From the NCBI GenBank assembly GCA_014376885.1, contig JACMQR010000221.1, forward strand, positions 1-6,420: DNA of 6,420 nt. The letters are read 5' to 3'. The stretch comes from Polaromonas sp. Lineage in GTDB: Bacteria > Pseudomonadota > Gammaproteobacteria > Burkholderiales > Burkholderiaceae_C. Of this stretch, positions 1 through 5,904 are shown one piece after another. Positions within the stretch are counted from its first letter, which is position 1. Each line of letters opens with the position of its first letter. The notes beneath the pieces are model-generated. The model did no database searches and was not told the origin of the DNA. It was given only the letters and a program-made list of their open reading frames with translations. The translations under genes and the position numbers were made by a program.

Positions 1-11
1 CAACACACGCC

Positions 12-1325
12 ATGCCCCAAAACTACCTCCCAAAGGTCAAGAGCCAGTACGAAGCCATGCCCTACCCGCCGTGCAACCCACTGGACGACCACAAGCGCCT
101 GGTGCTGACCTGGCTGGAAGACCTGCCGATGATCAACCACTACTGCTTTGCCGGAAAGCAGTCGTTCCAACGCGGTTTCCGGGCGCTGGTGGCCGGCGGC
201 GGCACCGGCGATGCGACGATCTTTCTGGCCGAGCAGCTGCGCGGCACGGATGCAGAAATCGTCCATCTCGACATGAGCGATGCCAGCATCGCGCTGGCGC
301 AGGAACGCGCCAAAATTCGCGGCCTCACCAACATCACCTGGGTGCATTACTCGCTGCTGAGCCTGCCGGCGCTCGGGCTGGGCAAGTTCGATTACATCAA
401 CTGCAGCGGCGTGCTGCACCACCTGGCCGACCCCGACCTGGGGCTGCGGGTGCTGCTGAGCGCACTGAAAGAAGGCGGCGCCATCGGCCTGATGGTCTAC
501 GGCACGACCGGCCGCACCGGCGTGTACCAGATGCAGTCGCTGATGCGCATGGCCAACCAGAACGGTGCCGGCCAGGAGGTGGACGACACGCGCAAGATCG
601 CCAACACCCGCGACCTGCTGGGCAGCCTGCCGGCGAGCAACTGGTTCAAGGCCAGCGAAGCGCTGTTCAACGACCACAAGGTGGGCGACGCCGGCATTTA
701 CGACCTGCTGCTGCATTCGCAGGACCGCTCGTACAGCGTGGGTGAACTGTTCGACTGGCTGGGCGGGCAGCACGGCAAGCACCTGAGCTTCAGCGATGTG
801 CAGCGCGGCCGCGCACCTTACTTGCCGCACATGGTGCTCGGCGGCAAGCCGCCCGCCATGGCGGCCGAGCTGCGCGGGCTGCCGCTGCGCCGGCAGTACG
901 AGATGGCCGAGCTGATGGTCGGCAACCTCATCACCCATTCGCTTTACCTCACGCCCGGCGAGGCCTGCACCGCGCCCTACGGCGATGCCGCCTACATTCC
1001 GTTTTTCTACCACGAGCCGCTGACCGGCGCGGTCGCGGCCCAGGTCTTTGGCGGCAGCAAGGGCCAGCCCTTTCGGCTGACGCACCAGCATTCCGGCGTT
1101 TCCTTGACAGTCAACCCCGGCCGGTACGGCGCCAAGATTTTGGGGCTGATCGACGGGCAAAAATGCTTTGCAGAAATTTTCGAGCAGTTTCGCGCCGGCT
1201 GGCAGGGCCAGTCGGCAGCGCCCGACAACGCCGCGCTGTTTGCCGACTTTGCCGAGTCTTATGACACGCTCAATGCGCTGGAGCGGCTGCTGCTCAGGCA
1301 TCCGGATGCGACTTCAAGCGTTTGA
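12..1325 (+). CDS. Class I SAM-dependent methyltransferase with extra C-terminal domain
   Basis: This 437-residue protein is a probable cytoplasmic SAM-dependent methyltransferase; its substrate cannot be read from sequence. An N-terminal QYEAMPYPP segment (residues 12-20) resembles the QYExxPYP motif I recall from bacterial TPR-linked methyltransferases. The Rossmann core follows: glycine-rich SAM-binding motif ALVAGGGTGD (58-67), an acidic residue ending strand 2 (VHLD, D87), and the strand-4 segment FDYINCSGVLHHLADP (126-141). Beyond about residue 190 no canonical motif remains. The last 70 residues include RYGAKILGLIDGQ (371-383), which looks like a small winged-helix-type module. The glycine motif reads GGGTG rather than the commoner GCGTG. 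The ATG at 12 is the first visible start, but the frame stays open to the left edge and only 11 bases lie upstream, so an earlier start is possible. No ribosome binding site can be judged. It ends 58 bp from a convergent gene. Family assignment is firm, function unknown. Confidence 0.85.
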   Translation: MPQNYLPKVKSQYEAMPYPPCNPLDDHKRLVLTWLEDLPMINHYCFAGKQSFQRGFRALVAGGGTGDATIFLAEQLRGTDAEIVHLDMSDASIALAQERAKIRGLTNITWVHYSLLSLPALGLGKFDYINCSGVLHHLADPDLGLRVLLSALKEGGAIGLMVYGTTGRTGVYQMQSLMRMANQNGAGQEVDDTRKIANTRDLLGSLPASNWFKASEALFNDHKVGDAGIYDLLLHSQDRSYSVGELFDWLGGQHGKHLSFSDVQRGRAPYLPHMVLGGKPPAMAAELRGLPLRRQYEMAELMVGNLITHSLYLTPGEACTAPYGDAAYIPFFYHEPLTGAVAAQVFGGSKGQPFRLTHQHSGVSLTVNPGRYGAKILGLIDGQKCFAEIFEQFRAGWQGQSAAPDNAALFADFAESYDTLNALERLLLRHPDATSSV

Positions 1326-1383
1326 AGGCTCTTGTGCAATTGGGGCAAGCACCGTCAGCTATCAATAAAAGAGCAAAAACCAG

Positions 1384-1749
1384 CTAGGAGGGCTGCCCTG
1401 GCTTGGCAAGCTTGCGATGCTCCAGCAGGAAGATCAGCTCCTTGACGACGCCGTACATCACCGCCCGGTCGCGCGTCGGGTGGTCGGCAAACTGCACCGT
1501 GGTGCTGCCGATGCGCGCCCCGCTGGCCGGCCCCGGCGCGCCGCCATAGCTGACGCCAATGCCGTATTCGGTCATCAACGGGCCGCAGGCGCGCCAGTCA
1601 CGCGTCCACTTCGGCAGCTCCCGGGCGTTGTCCCAGAGCGTACCGGCGCTCTCGTAGCATTCCTCGATATGCTGGTGGCCCAGCAGTTGCGCCAGCTGGC
1701 GCTCCCGGGCGATGCAGCTGCGAAAATATTCCTGGTCACTGCTGTGCAT
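1384..1749 (-). CDS. Small protein of unknown function, weakly NinX/DUF2591-like
   Basis: The gene encodes 121 residues, soluble, with no signal peptide or membrane segment. I do not recognise it firmly. The central segment WRACGPLMTEYGI (about residues 53-65), followed by a glycine-rich stretch and a C-terminal helix (RDRAVMYGVVKELIFLLEHRK), recalls the layout of phage NinX-like DUF2591 proteins; that link comes from memory and is tentative. The start was chosen at ATG 1749 because AAGGAA (1757-1762, read on the minus strand) lies 7 bases before it, whereas the in-frame GTG at 1782, which would add 11 residues, has no such site. It runs leftward, divergent from hemE with 103 bp between the starts, and convergent with the methyltransferase. 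There are no phage genes around it, so it behaves like a resident chromosomal gene. Confidence 0.7.
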   Translation of the reverse strand: MHSSDQEYFRSCIARERQLAQLLGHQHIEECYESAGTLWDNARELPKWTRDWRACGPLMTEYGIGVSYGGAPGPASGARIGSTTVQFADHPTRDRAVMYGVVKELIFLLEHRKLAKPGQPS

Positions 1750-1756
1750 GGTGCGT

Positions 1757-1762
1757 TTCCTT
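1757..1762 (-). promoter_or_regulatory. Ribosome binding site deciding the start of the 121-residue protein
   Basis: On the minus strand the sequence reads AAAGGAAACGCACC immediately before ATG 1749. The AAGGAA core is a good Shine-Dalgarno match at a spacing of 7 bases. It lies inside the longer reading frame that would begin at GTG 1782, and so favours the shorter product. Confidence 0.6.
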
Positions 1763-1852
1763 TGCGGGTAAAACCAGTCCACCCTGCCATCGTAAACACG
1801 AACCGGCCGCTCAGCCAGCCCCCTTAACCCCTACACCTGAGACAATCGCGCC

Positions 1853-2962
1853 ATGTTTGCACCCCTTCAGAACGACACCTTTCTGCGCGCCTGCCTGCGC
1901 CAGGCCACCTCCCACACCCCGGTCTGGCTGATGCGCCAGGCCGGCCGCTACCTGCCGGAGTACAAGGCGACGCGCGCCAAGGCCGGCAGCTTCATGGGAC
2001 TGGCGACCAACACTGACTACGCGACCGAAGTCACGCTGCAGCCGCTGGAGCGTTTTGCGCTGGACGCCGCTATTTTGTTCAGCGACATCCTGACGGTGCC
2101 CGACGCCATGGGCCTGGGCCTGTCGTTCCAGCTCGGTGAAGGCCCGAAGTTCGCCACGCCAGTGCGCGACGAGGCGGCGGTGAACCGGCTCGAAGTGCCC
2201 GACATGGCCAAGCTGCGCTATGTGTTCGACGCGGTCACCTCGATCCGCAAGGCGCTGGGTGGCCGCGTGCCGCTGATCGGCTTTTCGGGCAGCCCGTGGA
2301 CGCTGGCCTGCTACATGGTCGAGGGCGCCGGGTCCAGCGACTACCGGCTGGTAAAAACCATGCTGTACCAGCGTCCGGACCTGATGCACCGGATGCTGGC
2401 GATCAATGCCGATGCGGTGGCGCTGTACCTCAACACCCAGATCGAGGCCGGCGCCCAGGCGGTGATGATTTTCGACAGCTGGGGCGGCGTGCTGGCCGAC
2501 GCGGCCTTTCGCACCTTCAGCCTGGCCTACACCGCCCGGGTGCTCGCCCAGCTCAAGCGCGAACACGGCGGCGTGAAGATTCCCAGGCTGGTGTTCACCA
2601 AGGGCGGCGGCCAGTGGCTGGAAGCCATGAAGCAGCTCGACTGCGAAGTGCTCGGCCTGGACTGGACGGTGAACCTGGCCAAAGCCCGGGCGCTGGTCGG
2701 CGAGAACGGCCCGAACGCCAAGGCCCTGCAGGGCAACCTGGACCCGAATGTGCTGTTTGCCGGTCCGGCTCAGATCGAAGCCGAAGTCGCTGCCGTGTTG
2801 GGCAGCTTCGGCGCACCGCACACCGACCCGACGCAAGCCGGACCGACGCAGATCTTTAACCTCGGCCATGGCATCAGCCAGTTCACGCCGCCTGAAAGCG
2901 TCGAAGTGCTGGTGAACGCGGTGCATGCGCTGTCGCGCAGCGCGCGCCAGCAACCCGGCTGA
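1853..2962 (+). CDS. hemE: Uroporphyrinogen decarboxylase
   Basis: HemE removes the four acetate carboxyl groups of uroporphyrinogen III to give coproporphyrinogen III, a cytoplasmic, cofactor-free step of haem biosynthesis. At 369 residues it has normal length. Both family signatures are intact: [15 protein letters not shown] near the N-terminus (residues 23-37) and GFSGSPWT (143-150). Positions equivalent to the human active-site residues are present: the invariant aspartate in ILFSDIL (D78), tyrosine in LACYMVEG (Y154), serine in IFDSWGG (S209) and histidine in [14 protein letters not shown] (H339). ATG 1853 places the usual N-terminal [12 protein letters not shown] segment at the start; no strong Shine-Dalgarno is visible before it (only GAG about 12 bases upstream). 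It is divergent from the small gene on its left and lies 376 bp upstream of priA in the same direction. Nothing suggests damage or transfer. Confidence 0.98.
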   Translation: MFAPLQNDTFLRACLRQATSHTPVWLMRQAGRYLPEYKATRAKAGSFMGLATNTDYATEVTLQPLERFALDAAILFSDILTVPDAMGLGLSFQLGEGPKFATPVRDEAAVNRLEVPDMAKLRYVFDAVTSIRKALGGRVPLIGFSGSPWTLACYMVEGAGSSDYRLVKTMLYQRPDLMHRMLAINADAVALYLNTQIEAGAQAVMIFDSWGGVLADAAFRTFSLAYTARVLAQLKREHGGVKIPRLVFTKGGGQWLEAMKQLDCEVLGLDWTVNLAKARALVGENGPNAKALQGNLDPNVLFAGPAQIEAEVAAVLGSFGAPHTDPTQAGPTQIFNLGHGISQFTPPESVEVLVNAVHALSRSARQQPG

Positions 2963-2993
2963 CGCCGCCGGCGCTGGTCGCCAAACAGCCGGG
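2954..2993 (+). terminator. Hairpin overlapping the hemE stop codon, possible terminator
   Basis: A perfect 8-bp inverted repeat, CCCGGCTG (2954-2961) and CAGCCGGG (2986-2993), encloses a second short stem, GGCG (2970-2973) with CGCC (2979-2982). The outer arm overlaps the hemE stop codon. There is no T-run directly after it, so a classical intrinsic terminator is not shown. It could slow exonucleases at the mRNA 3' end or act with Rho. Confidence 0.35.
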
Positions 2994-3047
2994 CAAACGC
3001 GCCGTGGCCATGCCCTTAACACAAAAAAATAGTGCATCCCAGCAGAC

Positions 3048-3056
3048 TTATGCACA
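3048..3056 (+). promoter_or_regulatory. DnaA box, TTATGCACA
   Basis: This is a full match to the DnaA-box consensus TTATNCACA, with G at the free position. It lies about 85 bp after the hemE stop in locally AT-rich DNA. DnaA binding is inferred from sequence only. Confidence 0.5.
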
Positions 3057-3234
3057 AAACCTGTGGTACGGCAATTCAAGCTCCAGCTTCTTTTTTACCC
3101 GCCACTATCAAACCCATAGCAAACCTAAGCTGTTGATTCATATAGAAACTTTCAAATGCCTTTTTGCCGGGCATTCTGATCAGGTGCTTGATTTACAAGG
3201 CTCTGGAGCTGTTTGCAACAAGCTATCAACAAAG

Positions 3235-3243
3235 TTATCCACA
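3235..3243 (+). promoter_or_regulatory. DnaA box, TTATCCACA
   Basis: This is a full match to the strongest E. coli-type DnaA box. It is in the same orientation as the box at 3048 and 96 bp upstream of the priA start codon. A degenerate neighbour, CTATCAACA (3223-3231), matches the strong box at 7 of 9 positions. Its position would suit regulation of priA by DnaA, or a minor DnaA-binding locus. Confidence 0.55.
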
Positions 3244-3338
3244 GAAAATCGGGACAACTTTAAAACAGTGAAAAATCAAGGACTTAGCGCGCGGCCTGGA
3301 TGTGCTTTCAACGGTTGGCGTGGCTTTAGGCGTTTTCT

Positions 3339-5663
3339 ATGAACCACTGGCTGCAGATAGTCGTGGCCACGCCGGCGCACAGCGCGATTGCCGGGCCGCT
3401 CACCTACCGCAGTGCTGCGCCGCTTGGCCCGGGCACCCTGGTGCGGGTGCCGTTTGGCAAGCGCGAAGTGCTGGGCGTGGTCTGGGACGGGCTGGCGGAC
3501 TGCGGCGAGCTGCCCGAGCAAAGCATTCGTGACATTGCCGGCGTTCTGGACGCTCTGGCGCCGCTTTCCAGCACCTGGCGCCAGCTGGTGGCCTTCACCG
3601 CCGGCTATTACCAGCGCTCGCTGGGCGAGGTGGCCCTGGCGGCATTGCCGCCGCAGCTGCGCGACCTGAGCATGCTGCAGCTGGCGCGCCGGCTCAAGCG
3701 GCCCGTGGCCGACACCAGCGGCGCCCTCGATACTGCAGATTTAATAGCATTAAGTGACCAGCAGGCAAGCGCTATAGCCCTATTTGATGCTGAAAGTGCA
3801 GGAAAACAGCGGCCTGCACTGCTGTTTGGCGCCACCGGCAGCGGCAAGACCGAGGTGTACCTGCGCGCTGCCGCCCGGGTGCTGGCCGACGACCCGGCCG
3901 CGCAGGTGCTGGTGATGGTGCCCGAGATCAACCTGACGCCCCAGCTGCAATCGCGCTTTGAAGCGCGCTTTGCCCACCTCGGCCGCGAACGCGTGGTGCC
4001 GCTGCACAGCGGCCTCAGTCCGGCGCAGCGGCTTAAAAGCTGGCTGGCGGCGCATTCGGGGCGCGCCCGGCTGGTGCTCGGCACGCGCATGGCGGTGTTT
4101 GCCTCGATGCCCAATTTGCGCCTGCTGGTGGTCGATGAAGAGCATGACCCAAGCTACAAGCAGCAAGAAGGCGCGCGCTACTCGGCGCGCGACCTGGCGG
4201 TGTACCGCGGCCGGCTGGAAACCAGCGACAAAGGTCCGCTGCATGGCGCTTGTCGGGTGCTGCTGGGCTCGGCCACGCCGTCGCTGGAAAGCTGGCAGGC
4301 CACGCTGACGGGCCGCTACCAGCGGCTGGACATGGACCAACGAATTGGTGCCCCCACGCTAGAGAGCGTGCCCCCACGCTCGCCCACTGCGTGTGGCTCA
4401 CTGCCCCCCGGGGGGGCCGCCCCGCCTGCAGTCTGGCAAAGCCAGTCCTGCGGCTGGAACTTGCTTGAAGAGGGTGCCGCGCCGGTTTTTGCAGCACCCG
4501 AATTACGCCTTCTCCCCCTGCGGGAAGGCGGGGATGGAGGCCGCCCCGAATTGACTGATGTGGCCGGAAAACTCCCCACAGTCCGGCGCATCGACATGAA
4601 CCACCAGCCGCGCAACTGCGTCATCGCCCCGCCGCTGCTGGCCGCCATTTGCCAGCGCGTGGCACGCGGCGAGCAGTCGATGATTTTTTTGAACCGGCGC
4701 GGCTATGCGCCGGTGCTCGCCTGCCACGACTGCGAGTGGAAAGGCGACTGCCCGCATTGCAGCGCCTACCGGGTGTTTCACAAGGCCGACCGCACCCTGC
4801 GCTGCCACCACTGCGGCTTCACCGACCGGGTGCCGCGCGCCTGCCCGGGCTGCGGCAACATCGACATCGCGCCGGTCGGGCGCGGCACCGAGCGGCTGGA
4901 AGAGCACCTGGCCGAGCTGCTGGCCGGCGTGACCCGGCCGGGCGGTGGCCCGGTGCGCATTGCGCGCATCGACGCCGACAGCACCCGGCTCAAGGGCGCG
5001 CTCGAAGCGCAGCTGGCCAGCGTGCATGCCGGCGACATCGATGTGCTGGTCGGCACGCAGATGATCGCCAAGGGCCATGACTTTCGGCGTATCACGCTGG
5101 TGGCGGCGGTGAACACCGACAGCGCGCTGTTTTCCAGCGACTTTCGCGCGCCCGAGCGATTGTTCAGCCTCTTGATGCAGGCCGCCGGCCGGGCCGGCCG
5201 CGATGCCCGGCAAAGCAGTATTAGCGAAATGTGGGTGCAGACCTTTCACCCCGACCACCCGCTGTTTGAAGCCCTCAAGCGGCACGACTACCCGGCGTTT
5301 GCCGCGCAGCAGCTCGCCGAACGGCAGGCCGCCGGTCTGGCGCCGTTCGGCTTTTCGGCGCTGGTGCGCGCCGACGCCAAGACTCAGGAGGTCGCGCAGG
5401 GCTTTTTGAACGCCGCCGCCCAGGCTGCCGAGGACCGGCAGCTGCCCGGCCAGGCGCAGGTCACCGCCTATCCGGCGGTGCCGATGACGGTCCAGCGCGT
5501 GGCCGATGTCGAGCGCGCCCAGATGCTGGTCGAAAGCGCCTCGCGCAAGGCCTTGCAGGTCTACCTGGCGGCCTGGCAGCCGGTGCTGTTTGAAACTCGC
5601 CGCGAGGCTGACTTCAAAAGCCTGGTGCGCTGGGCGATTGATGTCGATCCGCTGGCGATCTAG
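3339..5663 (+). CDS. priA: Primosomal protein N' (replication restart helicase PriA), with in-frame insertion
   Basis: PriA recognises stalled or collapsed replication forks and recombination intermediates, unwinds the lagging-strand arm 3' to 5', and starts reloading of the replicative helicase. In this 774-residue protein the order is: N-terminal 3'-DNA-binding domain (about 1-108, with VRVPFGKREVLGVVW), Walker A GATGSGKT (164-171), Walker B DEEH (266-269), motif III GSATP (310-314), an unusual insertion (about 338-411), the zinc region with eight cysteines (462, 465, 471, 474, 489, 492, 502, 505), motif V GTQMIAKGHDF (572-582), motif VI QAAGRAGR (614-621) and the usual C-terminal WAIDVDP. 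All catalytic and metal-binding residues are present, so it should be active. Compared with E. coli PriA recalled from memory, about 60 residues corresponding to the winged-helix domain are missing between residues 108 and 138. ATG 3339 fits the family start; only a weak AGG (3328-3330) precedes it. Confidence 0.97.
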   Translation: MNHWLQIVVATPAHSAIAGPLTYRSAAPLGPGTLVRVPFGKREVLGVVWDGLADCGELPEQSIRDIAGVLDALAPLSSTWRQLVAFTAGYYQRSLGEVALAALPPQLRDLSMLQLARRLKRPVADTSGALDTADLIALSDQQASAIALFDAESAGKQRPALLFGATGSGKTEVYLRAAARVLADDPAAQVLVMVPEINLTPQLQSRFEARFAHLGRERVVPLHSGLSPAQRLKSWLAAHSGRARLVLGTRMAVFASMPNLRLLVVDEEHDPSYKQQEGARYSARDLAVYRGRLETSDKGPLHGACRVLLGSATPSLESWQATLTGRYQRLDMDQRIGAPTLESVPPRSPTACGSLPPGGAAPPAVWQSQSCGWNLLEEGAAPVFAAPELRLLPLREGGDGGRPELTDVAGKLPTVRRIDMNHQPRNCVIAPPLLAAICQRVARGEQSMIFLNRRGYAPVLACHDCEWKGDCPHCSAYRVFHKADRTLRCHHCGFTDRVPRACPGCGNIDIAPVGRGTERLEEHLAELLAGVTRPGGGPVRIARIDADSTRLKGALEAQLASVHAGDIDVLVGTQMIAKGHDFRRITLVAAVNTDSALFSSDFRAPERLFSLLMQAAGRAGRDARQSSISEMWVQTFHPDHPLFEALKRHDYPAFAAQQLAERQAAGLAPFGFSALVRADAKTQEVAQGFLNAAAQAAEDRQLPGQAQVTAYPAVPMTVQRVADVERAQMLVESASRKALQVYLAAWQPVLFETRREADFKSLVRWAIDVDPLAI
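3737..3796 (+). repeat. AT-rich patch inside priA resembling the upstream intergenic element
   Basis: This 60-bp stretch has 25 G or C (42%) in a gene otherwise near 70%. It falls where PriA passes from its shortened DNA-binding region into the helicase core (about residues 134-153, around LSDQQASAIAL). Bases 3766-3786 align with 3196-3215 of the intergenic region at about 15 of 20 positions, allowing one gap. It may be a domesticated copy of a short dispersed element; chance similarity is not excluded. Confidence 0.35.
4348..4571 (+). repeat. Hairpin-rich repeat inserted in frame in priA
   Basis: This DNA encodes roughly PriA residues 338-411, a Pro/Gly/Ala/Arg-rich stretch with no counterpart in E. 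coli PriA as I recall it. The flanks, DMDQRIG on the left and LPTVRRIDMNHQPRN on the right, read as normal PriA. It is dense in repeats: a 13-bp direct repeat GTGCCCCCACGCT (4348-4360 and 4368-4380); hairpin CACGCT-AGAG-AGCGTG (4355-4370); the palindrome CCCCCCGGGGGG (4404-4415); hairpin CTGGC-AAA-GCCAG (4433-4445); and GCCTTC/GAAGGC (4507-4512 and 4524-4529). CGAATT occurs at 4341, 4499 and 4547. The pattern is that of an intergenic-type palindromic repeat that entered a coding gene without breaking the frame. It carries no transposase. Exact boundaries are uncertain by several bases. Confidence 0.65.
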
Positions 5664-5670
5664 GGCATGC

Positions 5671-5696
5671 TGCGCGCTGGCCCCCGGAGCGCGGCA
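5671..5696. terminator. Hairpin between the convergent priA and small-ORF genes
   Basis: The 33-bp gap between the two stop codons contains CGCGCT (5673-5678) and AGCGCG (5688-5693) around a 9-base loop. With one base bulged, the stem can extend to TGCGCGCT against AGCGC(G)GCA. A symmetrical GC stem between convergent genes could end transcription from both sides, but neither strand shows a T-run after it, so intrinsic termination is only possible. Confidence 0.35.
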
Positions 5697-5885
5697 TCAG
5701 TCGTCGCTTTGGCGGTAGAGCCCGGTCTTGACCGCATTGTCCAGAAACTGCTTTTCATAGTGCCGGTTGCGCCGGCCGCCCCGGGCGCTGGCCCGCTTGC
5801 CGCCGCGCTTGTCGACGACGATCTCGGACAGCCGGCTCAGGTCGTCGGCGGCCTTGAAGTCGTTGGGCGAATTTCTTTTGGCCAT
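5697..5885 (-). CDS. Small basic protein of unknown function
   Basis: The gene encodes 62 residues that I do not recognise. The protein is hydrophilic with no signal peptide or membrane segment. An acidic/hydrophobic stretch, DDLSRLSEIVVDKRG (14-28), is followed by a strongly basic RASARGGRRNRHYEKQ (31-46) and a helical-looking tail. The basic, Gly/Arg-rich centre would suit nucleic-acid or ribosome contact, which is inference only. ATG 5885 was taken as the start; GTG 5894 would add three residues (MHP), and neither has a good Shine-Dalgarno. It begins 19 bp after the coq7 stop on the same strand, so the two are probably co-transcribed. Reality as a gene is supported by that spacing and by the lack of competing frames, and is otherwise unproven. 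Confidence 0.6.
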   Translation of the reverse strand: MAKRNSPNDFKAADDLSRLSEIVVDKRGGKRASARGGRRNRHYEKQFLDNAVKTGLYRQSDD

Positions 5886-5904
5886 GGGATGCACTGTCCC
5901 GGGT

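Larger units (their letters stand above)
2963..3338. other. AT-rich hemE-priA intergenic region
   Basis: This 376-bp stretch has no convincing gene. Bases 3061-3300 contain 104 G or C of 240 (43%), against about 70% in the neighbouring coding DNA. It holds a hairpin at the hemE end, two perfect TTATNCACA DnaA boxes in the same orientation 187 bp apart, an AGCTATCAACAAA motif (3221-3233), and a segment at 3196-3215 similar to part of priA. It must contain the priA leader and probably its promoter, but I found no convincing -35/-10 pair. TTGCAA (3213-3218) with TATCCA (3236-3241) at 17-bp spacing is the best arrangement seen, is weak, and would overlap the second DnaA box. Confidence 0.7.

Noticed and set aside
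1328..1374. GCTCTT (1328-1333) and AAGAGC (1369-1374) as a terminator after the methyltransferase gene.
   Set aside because: The stem is only 6 bp with a 35-base loop, so it is unlikely to fold stably as a terminator, although A-rich DNA follows.
1417..1827. A 136-codon rightward frame opposite the 121-residue gene.
   Set aside because: The leftward frame has a good Shine-Dalgarno and balanced composition; the rightward one is Ala/Arg/Val-rich and has no comparable start.
1811..3079. A 422-codon leftward frame covering hemE.
   Set aside because: It is antisense to an unmistakable hemE with intact active-site residues. Long antisense frames are common in 70% GC DNA, and its His/Arg/Ala/Gln-rich translation is typical of such shadows.
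3020..3300. A complete chromosomal origin (oriC) between hemE and priA.
   Set aside because: Only two perfect DnaA boxes are present, with no box cluster and no dnaA or dnaN nearby. Kept only as a DnaA-binding candidate.
3004..3342. A 112-codon rightward reading frame filling the hemE-priA gap, with its TGA overlapping the priA ATG (ATGA).
   Set aside because: The stop/start overlap is suggestive of coupling, but the frame opens at a GTG with no ribosome binding site, has low-complexity composition, and simply translates the AT-rich DNA with the DnaA boxes (KLSTKLSTENRDN). No family resemblance.
4341..4553. CGAATTG at both ends as a transposition target-site duplication.
   Set aside because: The 206-bp spacing is not a multiple of three. 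Joining the two copies directly would put a TGA in frame, so it cannot be the simple ancestral state.
4503..5285. A 260-codon leftward frame within priA.
   Set aside because: It is antisense to the zinc region and helicase lobe 2 of PriA, and its translation has shadow-type composition with no recognisable motif.
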